DNA of 64,000 nt from Diplonema papillatum (GCA_030068145.1 JAPJBO010000005.1:496001-560000); one strand, 5' to 3'; shown: positions 52,005-62,722, numbered from the stretch's first letter. Notes: generated by a model from the letters alone, not told the origin. Program-made: numbers and translations.

Positions 52005-52224
52005 CCCCCGTGTAATCGAGACACCTATTATCATAATTTCCCCACAAGTGTCCCAATTTCAAGCGCTAATGTACTTCTATTGTTGTTGCAGTGTGTCAAT
52101 CGAGTGGTGCCCCCATTGGTACATGTCCGTTAAGCTAAACGCGTGTAATTGAGACACCCCCCCCTCAGCCTCCCAAAAAGTGTCCCAACTACAAGCGTTT
52201 TCTGCTGTCTCAATTACACGGGGG
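52005..52224. mobile_element. Inverted-repeat element with an internally repeated end
   Basis: Ends CCCCCGTGTAAT(C/T)GAGACA and its complement form a 19-bp inverted repeat. The left-end segment (GTGTAATYGAGACACC through AAGTGTCCCAA and CAAGCG) occurs a second time in direct orientation at 52144-52197. About 220 bp, no coding capacity, target duplication unclear. Confidence 0.78.
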
Positions 52225-53069
52225 ACGCTAAAAAAAAGGCGCCACGTGGCAAAGCCATCCATTCCTCGAGTCTTCCAAAGAGAACTCCTTCCGCCCGAGA
52301 TCGTTGGCGAATGCACTGAGACAAGGAAGCAAGACTTGCGAGCCCGACATTAAAAGCAAAAATAAAGTAAAAATTAAAGATGATTCGTGATAAAGAAACA
52401 TAAAGCAACAACAAGAAGAGGAAAAAGAAAGGGTCATCGTCGCTGAAGACGAGGTAACCCCCTCACCCTGTGTTGACAAATCGAAGCACGATACCCGAGA
52501 TTTTATTGTGTCAAAGCGTGGCTGCGATGCTTTGGCAGTTCCGTTGTTTTTCAGATTCGGAGGACTGCCGTTGCAGTTTCATCATCCGTCAGCAGTCCAA
52601 CACAAAAATAATGAGGAAGGTGAGACAGACATTATTTGATCCTGCTGGGTTTAGTCTATTAGTAACGCCGGAGTGACTGTCTACTTGCAACCCCGCCTCA
52701 TCCCAAACTCTTCTGGTGTTGGTTTGGGTAGGAGCTCATCCTGCCATGCGCTTTGCTCCAAATCCCACAAGAAAAGAACAACCCGCACCACGTGAAGCAC
52801 CGCAAGTGCCGCGAAACCCAAGCACCACACTGCGAGAAAATACATATAAACGCGGACAACAGACCGGTACGGGCTACAAGGCAACCCCTGCTCAACTTTG
52901 TAGAACGTGGGGGGCCCAAGACTACACTCCACGAAGGAATGTACTTCGTGTCGGTCACAAACAGTCCCGGACATGGCTAGCCATAACCCATAACGAAAGC
53001 GTGCACTAAATATACAACCCGTAACCACATAGCCCTTTCTTGCTCTAAGAGAACCCATTCATGAACGGT
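52225..53069. other. Unassigned sequence, no gene supported
   Basis: Open frames without recognisable features on both strands. Confidence 0.35.
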
Positions 53070-53123
53070 CACACGGAGACCCTAAAACCCCGGAATTTCA
53101 AGCGAACTTTAACTCTAAGAACA
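53070..53123 (+). repeat. Family C repeat, copy 6
   Basis: GGTCACACGGAGACCCTAAA, ACCCCGGAATTTCAAGCGAA, CTTTAACTCTAAG. Confidence 0.75.
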
Positions 53124-53223
53124 GTCTAGTAAAAACCATAGGAAGTCCGAGAACAAAGGTGCAGGACCCGAAAGGATTTCCTCTCGCCAGCACCACTTCC
53201 CCCAGTTGAATCACCGTCCACCA

Positions 53224-53316
53224 CGGTCTCTCAGGTCCATCCCTAGTCCCTAGAGCTGCATCGAATAGCTCGGTGCTGTATTCTTCGGTCTATCACGGTC
53301 TATCAAGAGGGGATAG
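53224..53316 (-). repeat. Repeat H, copy 2 (inverted)
   Basis: Reverse complement of 40745-40836 at roughly 90% identity by eye. Confidence 0.8.
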
Positions 53317-53479
53317 ACCGGCTCAGTTAGGTCCTAGTCGGGCCTTAGGGCCATGTTAGGGTAATTTTAGGAGTTTGCGCTCCATGTACATTGGCCCATT
53401 GCGGGGCATTTCCGGTCGGTTCTAGGGTGCCAATGGTAGTATTTTGGGGTTAGTTCCAAAATGACCATTTTCTGAGCGT

Positions 53480-53562
53480 CTTCTTTATGGTAGCAACCGC
53501 GGTTGTCATTATCAAAAAGTGACGGTGGCAGCGTACTGTGGAAAGTACCATACAGTTTCAAA
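53480..53562 (+). repeat. Repeat R, copy 2
   Basis: TTTATGGTAGCAACCGCGGT, TGTCATTATCAAAAAGTGAC and GGCAGCGTACTGTGGAA match 11725-11790. The central dyad is CAACCGCGGTTG. Confidence 0.8.
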
Positions 53563-53780
53563 ATCGCGCCATTACCTGCCCCTTTTCAGTCCGTCTGCAC
53601 GCTACGAGATCTCCCAGGTAAGCTGGTGGTGGGAACCTTCCCTTTCCTAAACATTGAAAAAGACTTCACGCCCTTTCAAAAGCAGAACAGCTTCCGCAGA
53701 CCTTCACCTCTCTACAAAGAACTTTCACTCTGAAGGTTTCGAAGGATTGCGGGCTTCCGCCGACCCCCTTTCCCCTTAGG

Positions 53781-53853
53781 AAGACTTGATGCCAGCACCA
53801 AACATACATGAGAGGCAGTGCTCTGCCTAAACATTAAACTAAGATTTTTCCCC
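53781..53853 (-). repeat. tRNA-like retroposon head, family D (best preserved)
   Basis: Minus strand: AAAATCTTAGTTTAATGTTT, AGGCAGAGCACTGCCTCTCA, TGTATGTTTGGTGC, TGGCATCAAGTCTTCC. The A-box (TTAGTTTAATG) and the anticodon loop CTCTCAT are clear. No B-box consensus was found downstream. Confidence 0.6.
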
Positions 53854-55156
53854 CTCTCCACAAACACTCCCTGGAACCCTTGTGACGGAAACAAACAGGC
53901 TTCTGGACCAAGAAAACCGGTTTTGAAACCAGTTTACCCCCCTCCCCCCAACCGCCAAAGAACAGCAAAAAGACCGAACCGTTTCCGTTGACTCAACCAA
54001 AATCTGCCACGCGGACGAGAGAAGTGTCCTGACTGTGACACTCATTGCGCCCAGCAAACTTTCTGGCGACGCTTCACCACAAATCTTCTGTTGGAGGGCG
54101 TGTCCAACTGGTTTGGACACTAGGTCTGTCTAAGCCAGCATTTTACTAGCAGACGAAAGAAAGATTGCTTTAAGATTTACTCGGTACGTGACCTTCAGCA
54201 AGAAAGAAGATGATTGGTCCTCTTGGATTCTTCGCTGGCGTTGTATTTATTCAGTTCAGCTGCTGTGTGTCGATGGGGACAAGTGAGGTGCTCACTGCCC
54301 AAGAAGCACCAAGGTCGGGAATGCGAAGGAGCCAGCGTATCTTTCGTTCCCCGTGCCCAGCTTTTGACCATCAGTTTGCCCCGGCAACACCACAGCGGAC
54401 CTCCACCAGCGCTTCGTGCAGGCATAGTTCACCATCTTTCGGGTCCCAACAAGTCGGACCTTACATCCATCGGGCTGTGCTTCGTCCTTAAGGATTGACC
54501 GAGCTCCCGTCTCATTGTGGCTCGTGGGGTTGACGTGCTGAGCCTCCGCCGTGACCGACGGAAGAAGAACATTTCGGAGGCGCGTTGCTTTTTCGTCTTG
54601 CTTCGCAACCTATTGTCCGTCTTCCCAGGCCATTCGGCCTCGGGGGTTTTCCCGTATCCGGGACAAATGGGTCGTCGGGCTTCAGAGAGCGCGTAGTACA
54701 GACCTTCTTCGTGAGATTGCACGCAACCAACCAACTGACGACAAATCAACAAAACTGGACAGGAAGAAGAAGGTGTGCCCTGCGCACCCCATGCGAAAGT
54801 AGAGAATGACGCACAGACCATACATTTGCCTCGCATGCTTTTCGGTGAATTGCAGGTTTCCAAACTGAGAGGAGAACCTTTGAACCTAGGTATGCTGGCA
54901 GCAGACGACGAATGATACAGCGAATGGCAAGTATCACTTGATCTCTCACGGGATGAGTGTGCCGAGTAGTATGTAACCGTGGGATCCACGTGCATGAGTC
55001 AAGGCACACCGACACGATTTGGAGGACGCGTGGGGAGTAATCAGGATCGCCCATGGAGAATGGGGGTTCTGCTTTTGTTTGCCCAGTCAGAGCGATGTAC
55101 ATCCGGTTACCTCTGTTGCGGACCTCAGTTTTCTTGAAAGTGTGCTAACACTGTAC
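53854..55156. other. Unassigned sequence, no gene supported
   Basis: A 188-residue minus-strand frame (54429-54995) shows no domain. No repeat partner recognised. Confidence 0.35.
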
Positions 55157-55320
55157 TGCAGGGAATAGTTGACGAGACCTCTTGAGTTGCGTGCTAACCA
55201 CGATTGCGGGAGTCGGAGAACCAAACCCGACTAAAAGCGGGACTGACCCCCTGTTTCGTGAGGAAACCCCCCGAGCTGCGTTCTTCGACCTGTTTTGTCA
55301 AGAGCTGCGATCCAACTATT
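55157..55320. repeat. Repeat N, copy 2
   Basis: CTGCAGGGAATAGTTGACGA, CCACGATTGCGGGAGTCGGA, and then TTTTGTCAAGAGCTGCGATC match 14045-14292 with indels. Confidence 0.7.
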
Positions 55321-55519
55321 CCCGTGGACTCGCCAAGGAACACGGAAAATGCCCATCAGGCTTAAGTTAAGTACCTGGCATAAGAGTGCCAGTCTCCAAA
55401 GTCTTAAGTTCTGCTGGGGAATCCCGAGCAGCGGCGAAAACGGGGGAAAAAAAATAAAACGGCCCACATTTATTCGAAAGGTCGTGGGACACGGTATCTC
55501 GCGATCCTTTCCTCCTCAG

Positions 55520-55746
55520 GCGGGAGTCACGGGTAACTCACACCGTACGTTAGGCTGAGGACCGAATAACCACTGGCACGTTTCTTTGTCTGTGAACCCG
55601 GCAAGGCGTATTGTCGTCGGTGTCACAAGGAATAGTCATTGACTACGTGCTGCAAAACAAAGCCAGTGCACACAAAACTTGTTGGATCCCGCATCTACCT
55701 TCCGAAGCCAAATAGACATATCGCCGTCTTTGCATTGTGTGCGAAA
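55520..55746 (-). repeat. Repeat M, copy 2 (inverted)
   Basis: Reverse complement of 42895-43110. GCCAAATAGACATATCGCCG and CTTTGCATTGTGTGCGAAAC close the match. Confidence 0.85.
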
Positions 55747-57289
55747 CATCTTCAAGACGGGCCCTCCCGAATTTGAGAGCGAAAAAAGACGTACGAGAAG
55801 CGAAAAAAAATCAAACAATTCCCCCGTCGGCAAGAAAACGAGGGATCAGCCCACCACCCTCGCACCGCGGGTGGAGCGTTCCGGCACTTGCTGCCGTCGG
55901 CTTTCTCTTACAGCCCTCTGGCTGGCACGGCGAGGCGCTTCTTTGAAAGGAGGCGATGCCCGCCGTGCGGCGCTTGTTTTTGTTTCTTCTCTGGTTTTAC
56001 TCTTTGGTGACAATGCTGTGCCTGTGCGCGTGGGGCGCGGGGAAACAGGGGACTTTCTCCGCGCCGCAAGCAGTTTTGATGTGAGGAGACCGCAACCTCC
56101 TCGGAGATGGGTCCCTGCACTGTTACGCTCTCTTCTTCCTCGTCTGTCTCTCTTTCTCCTTTCCCCTCCCCAGGCTGTATCGTATGGCGGCTTTTATACT
56201 TTCAGATACACAAGTTACCGCAATTGGATTAATGTTGCCGGATGTCTCAGGTCTTACCCGTTCTGTCATTTGCTTTCCATTTAAAATGAAAGCGAGAATT
56301 TGGGGTAGGCCCTGTTTATTAGATTCACGGTTAAACGAAGCTAGCGCACAAGGTTTGCCTGATCTCGCACCTACTTTCCGATACCAAATAGATGCTCTAT
56401 TCTAACTCCCGTTCCAGCTTTAGTCCAGTTCAACATTGTTCCATTACGGTACAGTGTGCTCCCTGACAGTCTGAAAGACTGCATAAACACGGGTGGAAAG
56501 CAAGTTTCAATTCCACGGGGAATGCAACAGGTTTTGCACTTTCACGTGTCGCACTAGTACGAAGAGTGCACAGCAACAGTGGCGCTCGTTGTGGTCGCGA
56601 CCGCCGCTACATTTGTGACCAGCTCAGTCCACGTGCAATCACACAACCGGCGCGTCTTCCTACGCGCGACCCTAACCTCTGCATTTATTCACTTGTTTTT
56701 ACTTGTTGCTTCACAAGTGAAAATGCCCCTTACGGTCCCTTGTTTCGGGTGCCAGACGGCAGAGCATCAAGCTTGCATGGGAGCCCTCGTCCTTGCCTGA
56801 ACCCCTTTGACAAGCTATGCACAGCCGCCTGACAAACCAGACTCACAACGCTGTCATGTCTGCACCTTTGATGGTCGGCCTAGGTGCAGATATGATACGG
56901 TGCGGTGTTGAGTTCACACTCTTTCGCGGACGTTTTGCCCCCGCCCCCCTGTATTAGACATATCCTACGACCGATCTTGTGCTAGCAGCAGCACCTTCTC
57001 CTTTCCATCCTGCCCATGGTCCTGCACTTTCATTCGGCTGTTCACATTGTGTGGCAGAAAATGATTAGTTCGCACCTGCCCGTAGTCGGAGAAATGTGAA
57101 TCTCGTAATTCCAGGCAGAGGCAACGCCGGAGTGCGAGCAGTCAACGACGAAAAGGGTAGACGACGAACGTAATATTATACTGACGAGTGCACAACACAC
57201 TCTAGGATCTCTCCAGGTGACTCTTTTTTTTTTTTAGCCTGTGAGGAAACTGAACCGCCCAAGTAGGACCTTCTGATCATGATCATTTG
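55747..57289. other. Unassigned sequence with small shared pieces
   Basis: GATTCACGGTTAAACGAAGC and ACAAGGTTTGCCTGATC near 56321-56365 recur at 63142-63183. No gene supported. Confidence 0.35.
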
Positions 57290-57391
57290 CCCACCTGAAA
57301 CCACGTCTAGGATTTGGGCTCAGGGTAGTGCGGTCAACGAAAATTTCCCTTTTCTACTTTCTCCTACTCTCGCGGTGTACGGTTTTTGTTC
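57290..57391 (+). repeat. Repeat S, copy 2
   Basis: CCCACCTGAAACCACGTC, AGGATTTGGG, GGGTAGTGCGGTCAA and CTCTCGCGGTGTACGGTTTT match 23333-23434. Confidence 0.75.
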
Positions 57392-57865
57392 TTTTTTTTT
57401 GTTTTTGGATGCATGCATTGTAACGCAAGTTATGATGCTGCTCACGATTGCGGGAGTCGGAAAGTGCACCCGAACGTCGTCCCCTGCCCCAACTCGATGG
57501 TGGATTCTTGTTCTTCGCATGTACAGGGAGCAGGCCTCTCTTTGTGGAGGGGGAAGGTTTCCCCGTGTAGTCAGCACCTTTGCTAGGTTTTTTACAAAAA
57601 ATCAACTCTTCTTTGCGTGTGGTGCCGTGGTTCTGGGAAACGTTCCCTGCCAAGCTGCATGTTACGGGTCACCAAGCAGTTTGCCAAGTGCAGCAGCGCG
57701 CAGAACGCCGCGTACGTGGCCGCCTCACCTGACGGCTCGCGTCCCAAAGCTCTGCCAAACCAGTTAAGGAAGTAAAACCATTTGGCAGAAACCTGTTTGG
57801 GAGCATAAAGCATAAGTTAAATTGTCGATGAGCCTCACACAACGAGAAGTTAACTTTACGACAAT
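57392..57865. other. Unassigned sequence with repeat N trace
   Basis: CTCACGATTGCGGGAGTCGG near 57447 matches repeat N. No gene. Confidence 0.35.
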
Positions 57866-57920
57866 GGTCACCCGGAGACTTTATATCCCGGATCTCAAAG
57901 TGTGAACTTACACTCTAATA
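57866..57920 (+). repeat. Family C repeat, copy 7
   Basis: GGTCACCCGGAGACTTTATA, TCCCGGATCTCAAAG, GTGAACTTACACTCTAAT. Confidence 0.75.
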
Positions 57921-57984
57921 AACTGCACCAAAAACGCTGGATTGTATTCGAAGGGAACGCAACTTATAAGCGAGTCCCGGAGCT

Positions 57985-58150
57985 TGGAGGTTTGTTCCGT
58001 TGAGGCGCCTGCATGGCAGGAAGTGCTCTCAAGGGGGCACCAGTTGCGAATTGTAGTGCGGCTCATCAGCATTACCTGCTGAACCCGAAGAATGACAAAG
58101 AGCCCTCGTCGAATAGACACAACCGCGTCTGAAAGGTGTGACGAGAGCAT
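57985..58150 (+). repeat. Family A left-end fragment with P-like sequence
   Basis: GCGCCTGCATGGCAGGAAGT, GCTCTCAAGGGGGCACCAGT and GCTCATCAGCATTACC, then GTCTGAAAGGTGTGACGAGA as in repeat P. Diverged. Confidence 0.5.
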
Positions 58151-58344
58151 CGATTAACTCTACATTTCCATCAACGCAACAACAGCCCGAAATTACGAGC
58201 GGAGATGTTCTTCTGGCTTTCGCTTCGTTTTTTCGTTTCTTTGGGTTTTGCATTGTCTCACCCCCGTAGGTAGTTCTTTTCTTTTGCTGGGTATTCGTTG
58301 GGTTTTGTTTTCTTTCTTCTTTTTAGTGCTTGCTACAACTGTGG

Positions 58345-58500
58345 ACTGTCCTGCAGTGTGTTGTGAAGGCTAAAAAGACGCAGGCAGCGCGGCTCGGTTG
58401 GTCGTGATTCCTCGCCCGTGAATAAGAAACAGGGTATGAACGAAAGGGGAAGTCGATCAACCAGCACACACAAACAGAACGAAACTCCTGTTTTCTTTTT
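58345..58500. repeat. Repeat K, copy 2
   Basis: GTGTTGTGAAGGCTAAAAAG, GGTTGGTCGTGATTCC, CGATCAACCAGCACACACAA and CAGAACGAAACTCCTG. Confidence 0.7.
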
Positions 58501-58504
58501 TCTC

Positions 58505-58680
58505 GTTTTCTTTTTTTGAGCAAGGTACTTGCCTTTTTAAAGTTTTTAGAAATACTCGAGGGAGGTCCCCAGGTACGAATATGCGTATCCCGTCCGAAAC
58601 ACAGGCAAACCTGGGCGTAAGCGTTCACCGGAGAACGACGTAGTTGTATTGGGTTTTCCAGCGGCGCTTCCGAGTATTCT
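58505..58680 (+). repeat. Family A repeat, copy 21
   Basis: AGAAATACTCGAGGGAGGTC, CGAAACACAGGCAAACCTGG, CGTAAGCGTTCACC, and the end AGCGGCGCTTCCGAGTATTC. Follows K copy 2 directly. Confidence 0.75.
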
Positions 58681-58879
58681 CTCCCTGTCTCCTGTCTACT
58701 CTTGCATTGATGTGCCTTTTGTCTTTTTTGGTATCGTCTCGCGGTTTCAGCGTCGGTGTAGCGGACTGCGGTTGTTTCTGCCACGGGGAAAGACAAAAAG
58801 ACTTGCCACAGCTGCTAAGGTGAGCACTCAGCCATTGCCGGCTCCTCATCGCCGCCGGGCACGTAGGGGATAGCCGGGG

Positions 58880-59185
58880 GCGGGTCTCCGTGAAGGTAGG
58901 CAAAGAAGAAGAAATAAAGAAAGAAAAAGGCCGCTCCGGGGTCAGGAACGTGACGGTCAACCACAGCGTTGTAAACTTTTGAGTCGGACGCAGCACAGTC
59001 GTCCACTCTGCCCTGTAGCTGGCCGTTGTTCAGCGCAAGCGCCAAGCCCCAAGGTGCACCACGCTTTGATGCTTCTTTGGGAATTCGGTAGCCACTTGGC
59101 CCGTAGGCCCGTAGCTCTGCAGTACCGCCGATCACGTGAAGCTTGGTTCCTGTGTAGCAGGCTTTCGGTACACTCGTGCTCGCAT
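58880..59185 (-). repeat. Duplicated block, copy 1, with antisense peptide-like frame
   Basis: Matches 59690-60012. The minus strand is open here and reads KACYTGTKLHVIGGTAELRA, then YGPSGYRIPK and, further on, NAVVDRHVPDPGAAFFF. The second copy reads a similar peptide but is broken. No family recognised. It may be a relic exon of a transposon gene or just a repeat with an open frame. Confidence 0.55.
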
Positions 59186-59221
59186 TAAGGGGGTCGCTGC
59201 TCACCTGCCAGATCCAGCTGC

Positions 59222-59640
59222 TAATAAGAAGAACGCCGCCTTCTGTCTCGGCTGCACGGGCAGTTCTGCACCTTGCCTTTTTTAGTACTAACAATCGTGC
59301 GGGTTGCCTTTCAATGTATTGCGCAGGCTAAAAAGATAGGCAGCGTGTTTTGGTGGTTGATCAGGATTCCTTACCTGAAAATGACACAGGGTAAATACAA
59401 GCTGCCCCCAAGGCAAATAAGAAGAACACGCCGCCTTCTGTCTCGGCTGCACCGCCAGTTCTGCACCTTGCCTTTTTTAGTACTAACAATCGTGCGGGGT
59501 GCCATGTATTGCGCAGGCTAAAAAGACAGGCAGCGTGTTTTGGTGGCTGATCAGGATTCCTTACCTGAAAATGACAAAGGGTAAGTACAAGCTGGAAAAC
59601 GATCAACCGGCACGCACAAACAAAACGAAGCGCCTGTCTT
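59222..59640. repeat. Tandem duplication of about 195 bp containing repeat K (copies 3 and 4)
   Basis: AATAAGAAGAACRCCGCC, TTCTGTCTCGGCTGCAC, TTTTTTAGTACTAACAATCG, GCAGGCTAAAAAGAYAGGCA and CAGGATTCCTTACCTGAAAA occur at both about 59222-59416 and 59417-59600. The second copy continues into ATCAACCGGCACGCACAAAC. Confidence 0.88.
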
Positions 59641-59666
59641 TTTCTCACCCACCCGAAGGAGCAAGA

Positions 59667-60055
59667 AAAAGCTATAGTTTACGACTTTCCGCAGGGGAAG
59701 AAGAAGAAGAAAAAGAAGAAAGAAAAAGAAAAAAAAAGAAAAAGGCCGCTCCTGGTCCAGGAACGTGACGGTCAACCACAGCTTGCAAAGCTTGAGTCGG
59801 AGGCAGCACAGTGCTACAACCCCGTCCGCTCTGCCCTGCGGCTGACCGTCTCGACGAGCTTGTGGTCAGCGCAAGCGCCAAGCCCCAAGGTGCGCCACGC
59901 CTTGATGCTTTAGTTTGGGAAATCGGTAACCACTTGACCCGTAGGCCCGTGGCTCTGCAGTACCGCCGAACACGTGAAGCTTGGCTCCCGTGTAGCAGGC
60001 TTTCCCTGGTACCTAAAAGAAGAAAAAGCTATAGTTTACAACGTTCCACAGGGGC
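59667..60055 (-). repeat. Duplicated block, copy 2, and short flanking direct repeat
   Basis: GAAAAAGCTATAGTTTAC plus ACGACTTTCCGCAGGGG-like sequence occurs at 59667 and again at 60022, 40 bp before the zinc-finger gene. Between lies the second copy of the 58880 block. Its minus frame (KACYTGAKLHVFGGTAEPRA, SSGYRFPK) soon meets a stop. Confidence 0.7.
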
Positions 60056-60095
60056 AAAAAAAAAAAAAGGAGGAGAAAAAGAAGAATAAAGCAAG

Positions 60096-61651
60096 ATGGC
60101 AGCTGGATTCCCGACCAATTACGGCTATCAGGTGCCGTACCAGCGGCAGGCGACCGGGTACAACCCCATGGACGCGGAGAGCAGGAAGAGGAAGCTGCAG
60201 GAGAACTGGAAGAACAAGAAGATCAGGAGGGACGAGGAGTACGAGTTCAACAAGTGCGCCGAGGCGAACGGGACCCTGTACAAGAAGGTGGAGGACGCGA
60301 ACGGCGTGAAGTACGACTGCGCAGTGTGCAAGATGTTTGTGGCGGCTTATGCGTTTTACACCCACGTGGTGTCGCAGGAGCACAAAAACAGCGTGAAGAA
60401 CTCGAAGTGGGAGGAGGACCAAGCCTTCATTGACGCGGAGCGTCAGTACTGCGTGGAGGCGGAAAGGCAGGCGACGGGCGCGGTGCTCTGCGAGCCGTGC
60501 AAGCGGTACATCAACCCGTCGTGCTGGGAGGCGCACATCAAGGGAAAGCCCCACAGGCACGCCCAAGGGCTGCCGCCTCTCGCCACGACGCCCACGTCGA
60601 GCAGCACCATCAACACCAACACCACCCGCCACCCCGCCAGCGCCTTCCGCACCGGCAACGATTCGGTCAACGGGCCCTTGCTCGACTCCTTCGAGGACCA
60701 AGAAAACATCCCCCTCTTCTGCGTGGGAGAGGACATGTGGAAGCTCGACCTCACCTACAACGACGCCAACGTCGCGGTCGTCGAAGAGTACAAGACCGAA
60801 ATGTGCCTCATCGACCAGAAGCGGTGGGGGTCCAAGGCAGGGCCCGCCATGGGGCCGGCCCTTGTGTTCGATCCCGAGAAGTGCGCCCTCGGCGTCTGCT
60901 ACAAAATTACCCGCGCAACGATGAACGAGCTTTGCGACGTCAAGAAGCCCGAAAACGTCAAACTCGTCGAGGTCACGGTCAGAATAGAAGAAGAGCAAAC
61001 GCGTGCGGTTGCGTTCTGCATCAAGAACCACGTTCCCATCGACGTCGAGTCCACGGTCTGTTACTTGCATCCGTTTCTTCCTTTCGGCTCTGTAGTGAGG
61101 CGACCGCTCCAGCTCGTTTCTCTTCTGGTTCTTGGGAAGGTCAGCGCAGTAGCGATGCCTATGAGAAGACATGTATTGTAATGCAGGTGAGCGGGGTGAG
61201 GCCGGACGCACCAGGAGTTTGCAACAGCTAGTCTCACTGCACAGAGAGAGCTTGCCACAACCTCGGGTGAGGTTGCACGGGGCCGAAAACCCTGCTGACA
61301 ACCTCCCACGCTCTATCCGTCCCCCGAAGGCTGCCCCATCCACCCTTCCCACCCTTCGGAAAGGAGTCACAGGACCCGAAAAGCAGCGTGTCGGAAACTC
61401 AAAAAGCAGACCAGTGAGAGTGACGGCTATTCTTCGATTCTGCCGTTAACCACTTAAAGCCCTGAACTTAAACACACAACCACACACACACACACACACA
61501 GGCGAAGTACGTCGCGAGCGCTATTGGCCCCCAGGGAGCCAACTTCGGCCTCCTCACGCGTGTTGTTCACGAGCTGGAAAAGCAGGACTGGAAGGACCCG
61601 TACTTCAAGGACCTGCTCACCGCCTGCAACAAGCTTATCTGGAAGGCGTGA
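60096..61651 (+). CDS. Two-zinc-finger protein with GGCT-like C-terminal domain (two exons)
   Basis: Proposed join(60096..61055,61502..61651), 369 residues, likely nuclear or RNA-associated. The ATG has a strong context (GCAAGATGGC). Residues 28-50 are basic (RKRKLQENWKNKKIRR). Two U1/matrin-like fingers follow, each Cys-x2-Cys-x11-His-x5-His (C75, C78, H90, H96; C132, C135, H147, H153). After a Ser/Thr linker (165-195), residues about 206-369 follow the strand and helix order of gamma-glutamylcyclotransferase (GGCT): GPALVF, ALGVCYKIT, LVEVTVRIEE, AVAFCIKN, then exon 2 AKYVASAIG and LLTRVVHELEK. The usual YGSN loop is replaced by VGED, and the LDxxEG catalytic segment by LCDVKKPEN, so GGCT activity is doubtful. 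Unspliced, exon 1 would run to a stop at 61181 through repeat sequence. The finger call is firm; the GGCT fold is inference. Confidence 0.82.
61056..61501 (+). other. Proposed 446-nt intron containing repeat J copy 5
   Basis: Phase 0. The donor is ACG|GTCTGT at 61056. The acceptor is a (CA)n tract ending CACAG at 61501. Removing it joins exon 1 to a frame that continues the GGCT-like alignment with the expected loop length. An alternative phase-0 donor is GTAGTG at 61092, which would add 12 residues. Repeat J lies at 61135-61210 (AAGGTCAGCGCAGTAGCGAT, ATGCAGGTGAGCGGGG). The acceptor lacks a pyrimidine-only tract, the donor is weak, and cDNA would settle both. Confidence 0.6.
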
Positions 61652-62722
61652 TGTTGCCGAAGAGGTCAGGGTGAACTAGAACAAGGAGCCCAAGGCGTTA
61701 CCCTGCGAGTGATGCTTGGTCTCTCTGTGTGGAGGGTTGTCGAGACGATTCGACGGCAAGTCGTTGCATCAGAGGACGATCTCTGCTTCCGAGCGAGAAC
61801 TCCATGAAGCGAGAGCCCAGTGGGAGGGGATGGGGGGAGGCCCTTCCCCTCTTATTGTTGTACGTGAAGAGTTGGGAGACCTGTCCTTTAGTATGAAGAA
61901 GTCATGGCAAGCAAAACGCCATCACCTATGGACCCCCTGTGGTCGCACCCGACGGAGCAGCAACGCACGTCATAAACGGCTCTGCTAATGCATGCAATCC
62001 GGCGTGCCTCGATACGTTGCTTGCCCTCGCAGGCGCACAATACGGGGCCGTGCCAGTTTAGTCCGGGGTTTCCGCAAAAAAAAAAAAAGGATGAGAAAAG
62101 GCGAACTATATATTATAACTCTAAGAAAGCCGCTGGAAACACAAGAAATGAGCCATGCTTGGTTCCCTGACCCCCAAGAGGGCGCAGACGGCAACCGTTT
62201 CTAGACGTAGCCTCGGAGTGGGCCGCGCTCGTCACCGCCGCCGGTCATCGGCTGACAAAAGACCACGAAAAGAGACGGTCATACGGTATCAAGAAGACAG
62301 ACAGTCACCTCATGCTGAGGAGGGCCTACCGTAAGTTAAGGTATGTGGATCATGGCCGACACCACCAATGACCAACAACCAAGGTACCCACCAACCTCTT
62401 ACCTTGTGTAACCACCACTCTTACGACACTCAGAGCACAAAGGATATCTTCTAGCCGCCGTAGGCCGCGCAGTCGCGAGGAAGAAGAGGGCCCGCAGCGT
62501 TGCAAGGCGGCGATCCCCCGCGAGACGAGCTCGCCCGCCGGCCAGAGCGCCCGCTGCAGCACCAACTCCGGTGCCGCCACTCACTGTAGCAGAGCCGCAA
62601 CCTGCAGCGCGCCTCCGGAGCGACTTACGCCCGCCGTAGCAGTGCGAAGAGAAGTGAGGAGACCGGAAACTCCCCGGAGAGATGGTCCCTGCACTCTAAC
62701 TCGTCTCTCTCTCTCTTCTATT
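61652..62722. other. Unassigned sequence, no gene supported
   Basis: No clear polyadenylation signal was noted after the stop at 61651. GAGCACAAAGGATATCTTC near 62430 is the start of a family C copy without its body. Confidence 0.35.

Noticed and set aside
60430-61231. Alternative long plus-strand frames overlapping the zinc-finger gene
   Set aside because: Arg/Ala/Pro-rich out-of-frame readings of the real exon.
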